Below are positions 1 to 5,638 of a stretch of 53,009 nt of DNA, one piece after another (positions within the stretch are counted from its first letter, which is position 1; the number at the start of each line of letters is the position of its first letter). The notes below the pieces were generated by a model. It did not search any database, had not been told where the DNA came from, and saw only the letters and a program-made list of their open reading frames with translations. Source of the DNA: Prevotella sp. (GTDB lineage: Bacteria > Bacteroidota > Bacteroidia > Bacteroidales > Bacteroidaceae); contig JAGAPR010000077.1 of NCBI GenBank assembly GCA_017623155.1, forward strand, positions 1 through 53,009, in the 5' to 3' direction. The position numbers were made by a program, and so were the translations under genes.

Positions 1-187
1 CGCAGCGCCCAGGCAGCGCAGCAGCCAGCGCCAGCGGGCAGGCCAGCACCCACGCCACGCGGCGCACCCCGGCAGCGCAGCCCACGCCAGCAGGCGAGCC
101 AGCACCCGCGCCACACGCAGCACCCAGGCAATGCAGGAGCAAGCACCAGCGGGCGGGAACCGCACATGACGCAGGCACATCCATGAT
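1..187. repeat. GC-rich low-complexity tract without a gene
   Basis: Imperfect reiterations of short GC-rich words (variants of CAGCGCAGC, CCAGC, CGCCACGC) fill this stretch. One strand stays open as a Gln/Pro/Ala/Arg-rich frame and the other as a Trp/Cys-rich one, but neither has a ribosome binding site or a plausible protein composition. I see no gene. If the window ends join, this tract lies directly upstream of the leftward Ala/Pro/Lys-rich gene at the right edge and might be part of its 5' region. Confidence 0.5.
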
Positions 188-273
188 GCAATCCCTTCGG
201 GATTGCTCTTATTGCGCAACGCGCTTTGTTGCGTATGTGTGTGCGAGCATCAGGGGCACCCCTTCGGGGTGCC
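188..273. other. Cluster of UUCG-type hairpins in a gene-free region
   Basis: Two strong hairpins with TTC/TTCG loops: GCAATCCC (188-195) pairs with GGGATTGC (199-206), and GGCACCCC (255-262) with GGGGTGCC (266-273). A third, weaker hairpin (GCAAC/GTTGC) lies between them. Neither strong hairpin has a clear U-tract, so they may be RNA-stabilising or processing structures rather than terminators. From here to about 480 I see no gene, only AT-richer sequence. Confidence 0.5.
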
Positions 274-481
274 TCATGCGCCCGAATGAAATGCGCGCGT
301 TGCGTTTCGCGCGAACGTTTTAATAGGTACTGTGAGCGCCCCGCGTCCCCCGTGCGGTTGTCCGCGACCCAAAATCGGCTTAGTTTTTTGCAAATTTTTA
401 TTGATTTCATTCACCTACCACGGGTGATATAGGGAAACAAAAAAGCCCGCGTTTTCTCGCAAGCATATAATGTAGGAATCC

Positions 482-527
482 AAATAAAAAACGCCGTCCT
501 CGTTTCATCGTGAGGACGGTAAGAAAA
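482..527 (-). terminator. Intrinsic terminator of the leftward lipoprotein gene
   Basis: On the minus strand an 8-bp perfect stem (CCGTCCTC with GAGGACGG, 10-nt loop) is followed by GCGTTTTTTATTTG, a classic U-tract. It lies about 40 bp downstream of the stop codon of the leftward gene. Confidence 0.85.
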
Positions 528-567
528 TGAAATGCTTTAGTTATTATATTTCACCCGAGCTTGATAT

Positions 568-1368
568 TTATAAACCTGAAAAATCCTCGGTTATCTTTTT
601 TATTTCCTCCTGTTTTTTTGCTTCTTCCCTTGCAAGATATTCCGTTTCTATTTCTACAAACCATCTACTTGAATCTGTTAATCCGTAGTGCAAAGAAACG
701 CTTCCATCATAATCATCATCTTCTAATGGAATGGATCTTTCGAGATATGTCGCAGTTCCTTCTGCTCCTAACCACACATTGCAGATGTATCTGTATTTCT
801 CGGTATTATAGATAGAACCCGAGTAAATCTCGTCTTCATATGTGTAGGTGTGCGGATTGCCATACAGAGCGGTAAGTTTGATTGTTAAATCATTAAATTG
901 TTCTTCCTCGGTAAAGTAGTCTGAATCCGAAAAAAGCAACCAGACTTCATACATTCTATTATAGTATTGACTTGAACGGATAAATTTTACATCAAATGAA
1001 AGCACTTCATGGCCTCCTACTTTGACACTTGAACGATAGGACTCCGGAGAATAGTGGTGCGATGCGGTGGAAACATATTTGCTACTCACCGATGAAATGA
1101 TTTTTCCATCACCATACGCATACGAGGAGAAATAGCGTGATGTATCCGGGCCGTAGTTGTCCATGAATTGACGTTTGTATTTCTGCTGTTCAAAAAAGTC
1201 TTTCACAGTTTCCGGCGTAGCGCTCCAAGGAAAGCCGGAAAAGCTAATCACTTTGTCCGTTGTTTGCGTGGCTCCTATGTTATAGTTGATAGCCTCCTTT
1301 TCTGCTCTTGCACAAGACAGCAAAGCAAAGATCAAAATGCAAACCAGAACTGCGATGCGTTTTTTCAC
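568..1368 (-). CDS. Secreted or lipid-anchored protein with signal peptide, unknown function
   Basis: A 266-aa protein. GTG at 1368 is preferred: GGAGG lies 7 nt upstream of it, whereas an in-frame ATG at 1374 sits almost on top of the GGAGG. The N-terminus is a signal peptide: KKR, then a hydrophobic stretch ending LLSCARA. LLSC could be a non-canonical lipobox (Cys19), or signal peptidase I could cut after ARA. The mature part is rich in Tyr, Ser and acidic residues, with no family I recognise; the C-terminus is charged and helical. It is a single leftward transcription unit with its own promoter and terminator, the usual form of a lysogenic-conversion (moron) gene. I infer export to the cell surface; the function is unknown. 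Confidence 0.7.
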   Translation of the reverse strand: MKKRIAVLVCILIFALLSCARAEKEAINYNIGATQTTDKVISFSGFPWSATPETVKDFFEQQKYKRQFMDNYGPDTSRYFSSYAYGDGKIISSVSSKYVSTASHHYSPESYRSSVKVGGHEVLSFDVKFIRSSQYYNRMYEVWLLFSDSDYFTEEEQFNDLTIKLTALYGNPHTYTYEDEIYSGSIYNTEKYRYICNVWLGAEGTATYLERSIPLEDDDYDGSVSLHYGLTDSSRWFVEIETEYLAREEAKKQEEIKKITEDFSGL

Positions 1369-1423
1369 AATCATTCCTCCCTAAAAGCCGAAACGCCAGT
1401 TTTTCGTTTATATACATCCAACT

Positions 1424-1454
1424 ATTGTACCCCCCCCCCGTTACATTTTTGTAA
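1424..1454 (-). promoter_or_regulatory. Leftward promoter with ten-G spacer and palindrome
   Basis: On the minus strand a TACAAT -10 box (1424-1429) is immediately preceded by a run of ten G (1430-1439), and then by the palindrome GTTACA-TTTT-TGTAAC (about 1440-1455), which contains a TTACAA -35-like hexamer. The -35 to -10 spacing is about 19 bp and includes the whole G-run, so slippage would change promoter strength. The palindrome could be an operator. The assignment rests on motifs only. Confidence 0.45.
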
Positions 1455-1499
1455 CATTTCTGTATCATTTCCATTAAATTAAGTTTCATCTTACTGTAA

Positions 1500-1528
1500 T
1501 TGCTTTTTATCTTCAAAGATGCTATGTT
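1500..1528 (+). promoter_or_regulatory. Possible promoter of the leader ORF and transposase
   Basis: TTGCTT and TATGTT separated by 17 bp. The expected start site (about 1535) falls at the edge of the leader ORF's ribosome binding site, leaving almost no 5' UTR, so this is a weak call. Confidence 0.3.
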
Positions 1529-1546
1529 GTTTGTGAGGTGAGGCAG

Positions 1547-1633
1547 ATGGCAGGTCGAAACCCATTGCATTCTGACTTGTTCTGGGCTATTGGTATGCCA
1601 AGGACACAGCATAAAAAGGAACACACTAAATAA
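1547..1633 (+). CDS. 28-aa leader ORF ahead of the transposase
   Basis: A 28-codon frame (begins MAGRNPLHSD, ends HKKEHTK) with a strong ribosome binding site, GAGGTGAGG, ending 3 nt before the ATG. Its last codons run into the left arm of a terminator-like hairpin that separates it from the transposase gene. This is the geometry of a leader-peptide attenuator: ribosome position on the leader would decide whether the hairpin forms. The peptide has no run of a single regulatory amino acid and no membrane segment. It could also be an independent small basic protein. No family recognised. Confidence 0.45.
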   Translation: MAGRNPLHSDLFWAIGMPRTQHKKEHTK

Positions 1634-1675
1634 TCCCTCTCGCGCCATGGTGGCACGGGAGGGATTATTTTAATT
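1628..1675 (+). terminator. Terminator or attenuator between leader ORF and transposase
   Basis: A long hairpin: AAATAATCCCTC pairs perfectly with GAGGGATTATTT, and the apex (CGCGCCA/TGGCACG) also pairs almost completely. TTTTAATT follows. It starts inside the leader ORF stop region and ends 23 bp before the transposase ribosome binding site and start. Confidence 0.7.
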
Positions 1676-1697
1676 CCATCTTTTAAGGAGGATTCTC

Positions 1698-2732
1698 ATG
1701 CGGATGTTCAAGCGATTGACCTTTACCGACCGTCTCAGAATTGAAGCCATGCTCAAGGAAAAGAAAAGCAAGAGGGAAATTGCCGACACCCTCCGTGTGC
1801 ACATATCCACCATATATAGGGAGCTGGATCGTGGAAAATACGAACACCTCAATTCGGACTATACAACCGAAATTCGTTACAGTCCCGATGTCGCCCAGTC
1901 AAAGATAGAAGAAACATACAGTTCTATGGGGCCTGATCTCAAAATTGGCAAAGATCATGAGCTTGCCAACTATCTTGAACATTTGATGCTCGACGAATCT
2001 TATTCGCCAGATGCGGCGCTGGGCGCAGCCAAACACAGCGGGATCCAGTTTAACACATCGATTTGCAGGGCAACCCTATATAGCTATATAAGAAAAGGGG
2101 TGTTTTTGCGTCTAACCGTGAGCGATTTGCCTCGACATGGAAAGAGGAAACGCAGCTATCATCGCGTCGAACCTTCAAGAGCGCCGCGCGGTGAGAGCAT
2201 TGAGAAGCGCCCGGAGGAAATTAACGAGCGCCGGACGTTCGGCCATTGGGAAATGGATACAGTCGTGGGCGGACGCAACTCTAAAAAAGCCCTCCTGGTT
2301 CTCACGGAGAGATTGACCAGGAAGGAAGTTATCATTCGTCTGCCCAACAAAACAGCCGATAGCACGGTAAAGGCGCTGGATAAGCTCGAACGGCGATACG
2401 GACGGAAATTCTCCTCTGTGTTCAAGAGCATCACCGTTGATAACGGAAGTGAGTTTGCAGACTGCGAAGGTCTTGAAAAGTCGGTATACGGCAAACGTCA
2501 AAGGACGAAACTATACTACTGCCATCCATACAGCGCCTATGAGCGTGGAAGTAATGAGAATCAGAACATTCTTATACGCCGTTTCTTCCCTAAAGGGTGT
2601 AGCTTTGACAAGATTACACACAAGTATATTCAACATGTGGAAAGCTGGATCAATCGCTATCCGAGGGCAATATTTGGTTATAGAACAGCCGATAACCTCT
2701 TTGATGAATATGTTTTCGCGCTTGGTGCATAA
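1698..2732 (+). CDS. IS30-family DDE transposase
   Basis: A 344-aa protein, the normal length for the family, with an ideal AAGGAGG site 5-6 nt before the ATG. An N-terminal helix-turn-helix (about residues 5-50, TDRLRIEAML...STIYRELDRG) matches the IS30 DNA-binding domain. The C-terminal integrase-fold core has D187 (HWEMDTV), D248 (VDNGSEF) and E282 (ERGSNEN), giving the DD(33)E spacing; PKG follows as in IS30. The enzyme therefore looks active. I found no terminal inverted repeats around it, and it is co-directional with the phage early genes. No other integrase is recognisable in the window, so it may be the phage's own recombinase (integration or replication by transposition) rather than a passenger IS. 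An inserted IS with unrecognised ends remains possible. Confidence 0.9.
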   Translation: MRMFKRLTFTDRLRIEAMLKEKKSKREIADTLRVHISTIYRELDRGKYEHLNSDYTTEIRYSPDVAQSKIEETYSSMGPDLKIGKDHELANYLEHLMLDESYSPDAALGAAKHSGIQFNTSICRATLYSYIRKGVFLRLTVSDLPRHGKRKRSYHRVEPSRAPRGESIEKRPEEINERRTFGHWEMDTVVGGRNSKKALLVLTERLTRKEVIIRLPNKTADSTVKALDKLERRYGRKFSSVFKSITVDNGSEFADCEGLEKSVYGKRQRTKLYYCHPYSAYERGSNENQNILIRRFFPKGCSFDKITHKYIQHVESWINRYPRAIFGYRTADNLFDEYVFALGA

Positions 2733-2761
2733 ATTTTTTTCGTCTTTTTTCGCATTACCTA

Positions 2762-2790
2762 TTGACATTCACCAATCTGAATGCTAACAT
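2762..2790 (+). promoter_or_regulatory. Strong sigma-A-type promoter
   Basis: A consensus -35 TTGACA (2762-2767), 17-bp spacer and TAACAT -10 (2785-2790). Transcription should start near 2797, inside the hairpin that follows, so the first RNA feature made is a terminator-like stem. Confidence 0.75.
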
Positions 2791-2791
2791 C

Positions 2792-2831
2792 GTATGCGAA
2801 GAGACAAAAGCTCTCTCGCATACATTTTTTT
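2792..2831 (+). terminator. Terminator-like hairpin directly after the promoter
   Basis: GTATGCGA (2792-2799) pairs perfectly with TCGCATAC (2816-2823), with further GAG/CTC pairing inside, followed by seven T (2825-2831). It can end transcripts from the transposase gene. For RNA starting at the adjacent promoter (about 2797) part of the left arm would be missing, so the terminator may be partly disabled for new transcripts while still stopping read-through. Confidence 0.7.
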
Positions 2832-2851
2832 GCATAAATTTGAGGTGGCAG

Positions 2852-3106
2852 ATGATCGGCATGTACAAGTATTTGAACTATGCAGACAGGCAGACGATTC
2901 AATCAATGTGGGCAAAAGGCTCTGATCCGAAAGAGATCGCTTCCCATATTGGCGTGCATCTGGCTACGATCTACCACGAATTGAAGCGCGGTGAGACTGG
3001 CCGATTCGACAGCAACCAGCGAAATGAATACGATGCCAATGTTGCGCAGCGCCGTTTCTACGAAAGCCTCAAGGCACGCGGAAAAAAGAAGCGGGTAGCG
3101 CTGTAA
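2852..3106 (+). CDS. Small DNA-binding protein with IS30-type helix-turn-helix
   Basis: 84 aa from the ATG that follows GAGGTGG; a second ATG lies three codons in. Residues 5-50 (YLNYADRQTIQ... HLATIYHELKRG) align with the N-terminal domain of the neighbouring IS30-type transposase (FKRLTFTDRLR... HISTIYRELDRG), but there is no catalytic domain. The C-terminus is short and very basic. It is preceded by its own strong promoter and hairpin and followed closely by the early genes. The likely role, by inference, is a transcription regulator or a transposase antagonist acting on the same DNA sites, like a domesticated transposase domain. Confidence 0.7.
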   Translation: MIGMYKYLNYADRQTIQSMWAKGSDPKEIASHIGVHLATIYHELKRGETGRFDSNQRNEYDANVAQRRFYESLKARGKKKRVAL

Positions 3107-3124
3107 ATGAAAGGCGGTCACAAA

Positions 3125-3463
3125 ATGGCTATATCTCCCGGATATGTAGATCGGAAGGTGCACCTGTATCTGCTGGCTGATTCAGAAGGGAAAGAGGCAT
3201 TCGCATTCACTTCTCTCAAAGCAGCCAGAGACAAAGAGGCAGCATTGGCATACAAACCGTTGGTTTGGGAGTTCATGGACGGCTATCTAAGCCCGTTCAA
3301 CCATTCAACGGAGAAGTTTGATTTCTCCACAAGGCCCTATGAATTACTGCTTCTTGCTCGACGTTTGGGCAACTGGTATTGCAGGCGTCTTGGATGGGAT
3401 GAAGCAAAGATCATGAGTATCATTTTCAAGCGCAGGCAGATTGCGGGGAGAACGGCCAAGTGA
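3125..3463 (+). CDS. Hypothetical early protein, 112 aa
   Basis: ATG at 3125 is chosen because AAAGGCGG lies about 7 nt upstream; an in-frame ATG at 3107, just after the previous stop, has no ribosome binding site. The protein is mixed alpha/beta with a basic C-terminal segment (RRLGWDEAK...FKRRQ). No family recognised. Its TGA overlaps the GTG start of the next gene, so the two are translationally coupled in the early operon. Confidence 0.6.
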   Translation: MAISPGYVDRKVHLYLLADSEGKEAFAFTSLKAARDKEAALAYKPLVWEFMDGYLSPFNHSTEKFDFSTRPYELLLLARRLGNWYCRRLGWDEAKIMSIIFKRRQIAGRTAK

Positions 3464-3885
3464 GCGTCAACTACGATGAGCAATGGATTCGGGACTATTG
3501 CGCACGCACCGGCAAGCAACTGCCTGCGGAGCTGCGCCAAAGCGACAGGAGCAAGGGCGCAGCTCCGCAGGCGGCGCGGCGCGCGAAGTATGGCAATCAG
3601 CGTGTGGAGGTTGATGGCGAGTTTTTTGACAGCAAGCACGAAGCTGCTGCCTATGAACTTTTGAAAGTCAAACTTCGCGCCGGCGAATTTGTGGGCCTTG
3701 CCCGACAGGTTGTGTTTATGCTACCGGGCGGCGTGAAGTATATTGCCGACTTTGTAATTCACAAGCGAGATCGCACCTTTGATGTGCTGGACGCGAAAAG
3801 CGATGCCACGCGAAAAGACAAGACCTATCGCCTCAAAAAAAGGCTAATGAAAGAATGCCTCGGCATTGAAATACAGGAGGTATAG
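3460..3885 (+). CDS. DUF1064-like phage nuclease-fold protein
   Basis: 141 aa, GTG start overlapping the preceding TGA (GTGA). After a basic N-terminus, the sequence SKHEAAAYELL, KYIADFVI and FDVLDAKS follows the DUF1064 pattern seen in many Bacillota phages. The ordered E, D and D-x-K residues resemble a PD-(D/E)xK nuclease core, and the family has been suggested to be endonuclease or resolvase-like. The C-terminus ends in a Lys/Arg-rich helix. It probably acts on phage DNA during recombination or replication; activity is inferred. Confidence 0.75.
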   Translation: MSVNYDEQWIRDYCARTGKQLPAELRQSDRSKGAAPQAARRAKYGNQRVEVDGEFFDSKHEAAAYELLKVKLRAGEFVGLARQVVFMLPGGVKYIADFVIHKRDRTFDVLDAKSDATRKDKTYRLKKRLMKECLGIEIQEV

Positions 3886-3886
3886 C

Positions 3887-4177
3887 ATGGACTCCTTCAA
3901 TCAAAAGATACTCGTTTTTCTCACGATGCTGACCAATGCTTATCGCGATGAAGAAGAACAACAACTTCCTTGCCCCCTCGATCTTCCAGCTGATGGAGAT
4001 TTTACGGAGGATTTCACCGCGATTCTCGGCGCGTTCTTTTTGTTCTATCAGCATATTTTTCCTGATGCTGCAAAAGAAATGGATCTGATTCGCTTTACTC
4101 ATTTCCTCAACAGTCTCGCCATTCAGTGCTGCTATCAGGAAGAAGCAAAGGAGCAGGAGGCGGAAGAATCGGAATGA
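3887..4177 (+). CDS. Hypothetical acidic protein, 96 aa
   Basis: ATG at 3887 is supported by CAGGAGG seven nucleotides upstream and starts 1 nt after the previous stop. The protein (starts MDSFNQKILVFL) is helical, with an aromatic/hydrophobic middle (ILGAFFLFYQHIF) and a Glu-rich tail (EEAKEQEAEESE). The hydrophobic stretches are too short and charged for a confident membrane segment. No family recognised. Its stop overlaps the next ATG. Confidence 0.6.
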   Translation: MDSFNQKILVFLTMLTNAYRDEEEQQLPCPLDLPADGDFTEDFTAILGAFFLFYQHIFPDAAKEMDLIRFTHFLNSLAIQCCYQEEAKEQEAEESE

Positions 4178-4491
4178 GCAGCAAAAATTTTCGCATCGAA
4201 ACCCCGGAACAGCTCCGGGAACTGTCTCCACTGTGCAAATCCGGCAAAGTAACCAATCTGGCAACGGTTTGGAGTTCCACGCGGCGCAAAGGTGATGGCA
4301 CATCGCCCTGGGATGGCAAGATCGTGGTTTCTTTCTCTGCCGATAGGCGCGGACGCTATGCCGGTGTTCTGCGTTACGGCACGGATGATACGCCCGCTGT
4401 CGAGATTGCTGTTTTGAAATACAACGCGGCACTTGAGTGGTGCAATAAGAATTTGCAGCTTTCGTCTACGGCGGACGCGCGCTGCGATTGA
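4174..4491 (+). CDS. Hypothetical protein, 105 aa, 3' end overlaps a tRNA-like gene
   Basis: It starts at the ATG overlapping the previous TGA (ATGA), with AGGAGG about 13 nt upstream. The middle (DGKIVVSFSADRRGRYAGVLRYG) looks like a beta-sheet core; no family recognised. The last 37 nt lie inside the tRNA-like gene that begins at 4455, and the TGA stop falls in that gene's anticodon loop. The overlap implies either that mature tRNA would be cut from the mRNA, inactivating it, or that one of the two features is decayed. Confidence 0.5.
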   Translation: MSSKNFRIETPEQLRELSPLCKSGKVTNLATVWSSTRRKGDGTSPWDGKIVVSFSADRRGRYAGVLRYGTDDTPAVEIAVLKYNAALEWCNKNLQLSSTADARCD

Positions 4492-4537
4492 TGGCCTCGC
4501 AGGCGAGGAGTCGGTTCGATCCCGGCGAGCTGCACCA
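4455..4537 (+). tRNA. tRNA-like gene with 11-nt anticodon loop (specificity unclear)
   Basis: Cloverleaf with encoded CCA. The acceptor GCAGCTT pairs with GAGCTGC (one G-U), followed by A-CCA. D arm: GTC TACGGCG GAC. T arm: GTCGG-TTCGATC-CCGGC with the canonical loop. The only anticodon helix I can form is CTGCG/CGCAG (4482-4486 with 4498-4502), enclosing an 11-nt loop (ATTGATGGCCT) instead of 7. CGC/GCG extends it outward past a bulged G. Reading the arm after the loop as a type II variable arm leaves no anticodon stem. If T4488 is taken as U33 the triplet is TGA (Ser), but this is not reliable. It overlaps the end of the upstream coding region. Confidence 0.55.
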
Positions 4538-4693
4538 GGGGAAAACGTAAAAGACGCCTTAATACGACCCCGGAAACGGAATAAAGGCGGTGAGGCCAGA
4601 AACAGGCGGCGCGGAGCTGCGGCCCCGGCAACGGCGCGCAGTGGCGATGTGGAAGTGAGCTACACATGACGGGAGGGACAGACCTCCAAACAT

Positions 4694-4752
4694 GCGGATG
4701 TAAAGGCGTGCTGGATGGAAGCCAGCAGGAAGTGAGATTCTTCCCATCCGCA
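4694..4752 (+). other. tRNA-like cloverleaf lacking a D arm
   Basis: A perfect 7-bp acceptor-like helix (GCGGATG with CATCCGC) followed by A. A 5-bp helix GCTGG/CCAGC carries a 7-nt loop ATGGAAG (T at position 33, GGA, then A). A 5-bp helix GGAAG/CTTCC carries a 7-nt loop TGAGATT. All helix and loop lengths match a tRNA, but nine unpaired bases (TAAAGGCGT) replace the D arm, and the T loop lacks TTCGA. CAA, not CCA, follows. It may instead be a three-way junction of the surrounding large RNA. Confidence 0.4.
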
Positions 4753-4908
4753 CAAACGGGATGTGTTGATACATTACTGCTTGGCTAACGACCCCATGAT
4801 AAACGGTACGGCAAGCGGCTCGAATGGAGTGCTCGAACGACGAGAAACAGCCCCGAGTAATAGGGATGTGAAGTGGATTCGTGACAGCCCGGAGAGACGG
4901 GCATTGAT

Positions 4909-4989
4909 GGGGATGTTGACATGATGGACAGTCTGCGGGCTGTTTGCCTCTCCCGCTGAACGTCGGTTCGATTCCGGCCATCCTCTCCA
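4909..4989 (+). tRNA. tRNA-like gene with 12-nt anticodon loop (specificity unclear)
   Basis: The acceptor GGGGATG pairs with CATCCTC (one G-U), then T-CCA encoded. D arm GAC...GTC with GG in the loop, 5-bp anticodon stem GCGGG/CCCGC, 5-nt variable loop TGAAC, T arm GTCGG-TTCGATT-CCGGC. Everything is canonical except the anticodon loop, which is 12 nt (CTGTTTGCCTCT). If the first two bases are C32-T33 the triplet would be GTT (Asn), but five extra bases follow. The T arm is nearly identical to that of the tRNA-like gene at 4455. It lies within the structured-RNA region. Confidence 0.6.
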
Positions 4990-5154
4990 ATTCTCCGTGG
5001 ACACCGCGCAAGCGGAATAGTCGGATGGGTTAGGAAGTCCTGAACGATACCCCTCAAGCGGCACGCTGTAATTGCGGTTGTGGCAGTCAATCAAGAGGTC
5101 GTTGTCTCTGCCTGACACTCGGAAAGACGAAATACCAAGGAAGGAGGTAAGCCA

Positions 5155-5349
5155 ATGTTTTCAGGCTTTGGATATTATGACGCATTCCTGGGGCTTGTGT
5201 TCCTTTACGGAATGCAGCTGCACGCTCACTGGCAAATTGCCACAGCTGCAAAAGGAAAAACAAACGTCAAAATTCCTTGGACGGTGGATGTGCCAACAAT
5301 CCATGCCCCGTGCGTTGTTCGGTTCCATACAGCAGCGACGGGCGGTTAG
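5155..5349 (+). CDS. Hypothetical small protein, 64 aa
   Basis: The ATG at 5155 has an excellent site (AAGGAGG, 7 nt upstream). The N-terminal half (MFSGFGYYDAFLGLVFLYGM) is hydrophobic enough for one membrane segment; the rest is polar. No family recognised. It is the only gene with a good start between the structured RNA and the tRNA genes. Confidence 0.5.
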   Translation: MFSGFGYYDAFLGLVFLYGMQLHAHWQIATAAKGKTNVKIPWTVDVPTIHAPCVVRFHTAATGG

Positions 5350-5481
5350 ATATAGCCACCATAAGGATCAATGTGGAAAAGCGCAGGCGTGACATCACAG
5401 CCGCCGCGCCTGCATGGTTATCAAACAGTAGTAGTAGGGCACCATTGGGACGGCGGTTTCACAGAGCGCCGTCCCACAAAC
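5350..5481 (+). other. Non-coding spacer with two strong hairpins before tRNA-Met
   Basis: GCAGGCG (5383-5389) pairs with CGCCTGC (5407-5413), and GGGACGGCG (5447-5455) pairs perfectly with CGCCGTCCC (5467-5475), ending 6 nt before the tRNA-Met gene. There is no U-tract after either, so they are more likely processing or stability elements of a tRNA precursor than terminators. No gene seen. Confidence 0.5.
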
Positions 5482-5556
5482 GGGCGTGTAGCTCAACGGC
5501 AGAGCGGGGGTCTCATAAATCCTTGGTTTCGGGTTCAAGTCCCGCCACGCCCACCA
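5482..5556 (+). tRNA. tRNA-Met (anticodon CAT)
   Basis: Complete cloverleaf: acceptor GGGCGTG/CACGCCC, D arm GCTC...GAGC, anticodon arm GGGGT-CTCATAA-ATCCT, T arm TCGGG-TTCAAGT-CCCGC, and encoded CCA. Anticodon CAT with standard U33 and A37. CAT could also be a lysidine-modified Ile tRNA. Normal loop sizes contrast with the tRNA-like genes upstream. Confidence 0.9.
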
Positions 5557-5638
5557 TTTCGTGCTCTTACCTCCATTGTGCAGCCAGAGACTTCCGCGAG
5601 CACGAATACCGGCGACGCAACTCGGCGCGTCGCCACTT

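Larger units (their letters stand above)
4538..5150 (+). ncRNA. Candidate large structured non-coding RNA (ROOL/GOLLD-like context)
   Basis: About 600 nt without a convincing gene but packed with helices, several capped by GNRA loops: CCG-GAAA-CGG (about 4573), CCG-GCAA-CGG (about 4624), CCGC-GCAA-GCGG (about 5003). Others are ATGTG/CACAT (4647-4667), GGAGG/CCTCC (4672-4687), the three-way fold at 4693-4752, GCTTG/CAAGC (about 4782-4818), CTCG/CGAG (about 4834), GCCCG/CGGGC (4887-4902), and the long-range CGCCTT/AAGGCG pair around 4560-4590. Large ornate RNAs ROOL and GOLLD are known from phages and prophages, often beside or around tRNA genes, at this size. The assignment to that class is inference from size, structure and context, not a sequence match. 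It sits between a tRNA-like gene and a small coding region, with another tRNA-like gene inside. Confidence 0.45.

Noticed and set aside
1-186. Open Gln/Pro/Ala-rich rightward frame at the left edge
   Set aside because: No start or ribosome binding site; composition follows the GC-rich short repeats; both strands are open.
1698-2732. Ordinary IS30 insertion sequence
   Set aside because: No inverted repeats or target duplication could be found on either side by eye, and reading direction and spacing fit the early operon. Not fully excluded.
4455-4537. Type II (Ser/Leu-like) reading of the first tRNA-like gene
   Set aside because: CCTCG-CAGG-CGAGG could be a variable arm, but then no 5-bp anticodon stem can be formed from the remaining bases.
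4666-4788. 40-codon frame in the structured RNA region
   Set aside because: No ribosome binding site, and it runs through the perfect helices at 4672-4687 and 4693-4752, which are better evidence for RNA structure than for coding.
4538-5150. Group I or II intron
   Set aside because: GNRA loops are present, but there is no interrupted gene, no intron-encoded protein and no recognisable domain V or P7-like core.
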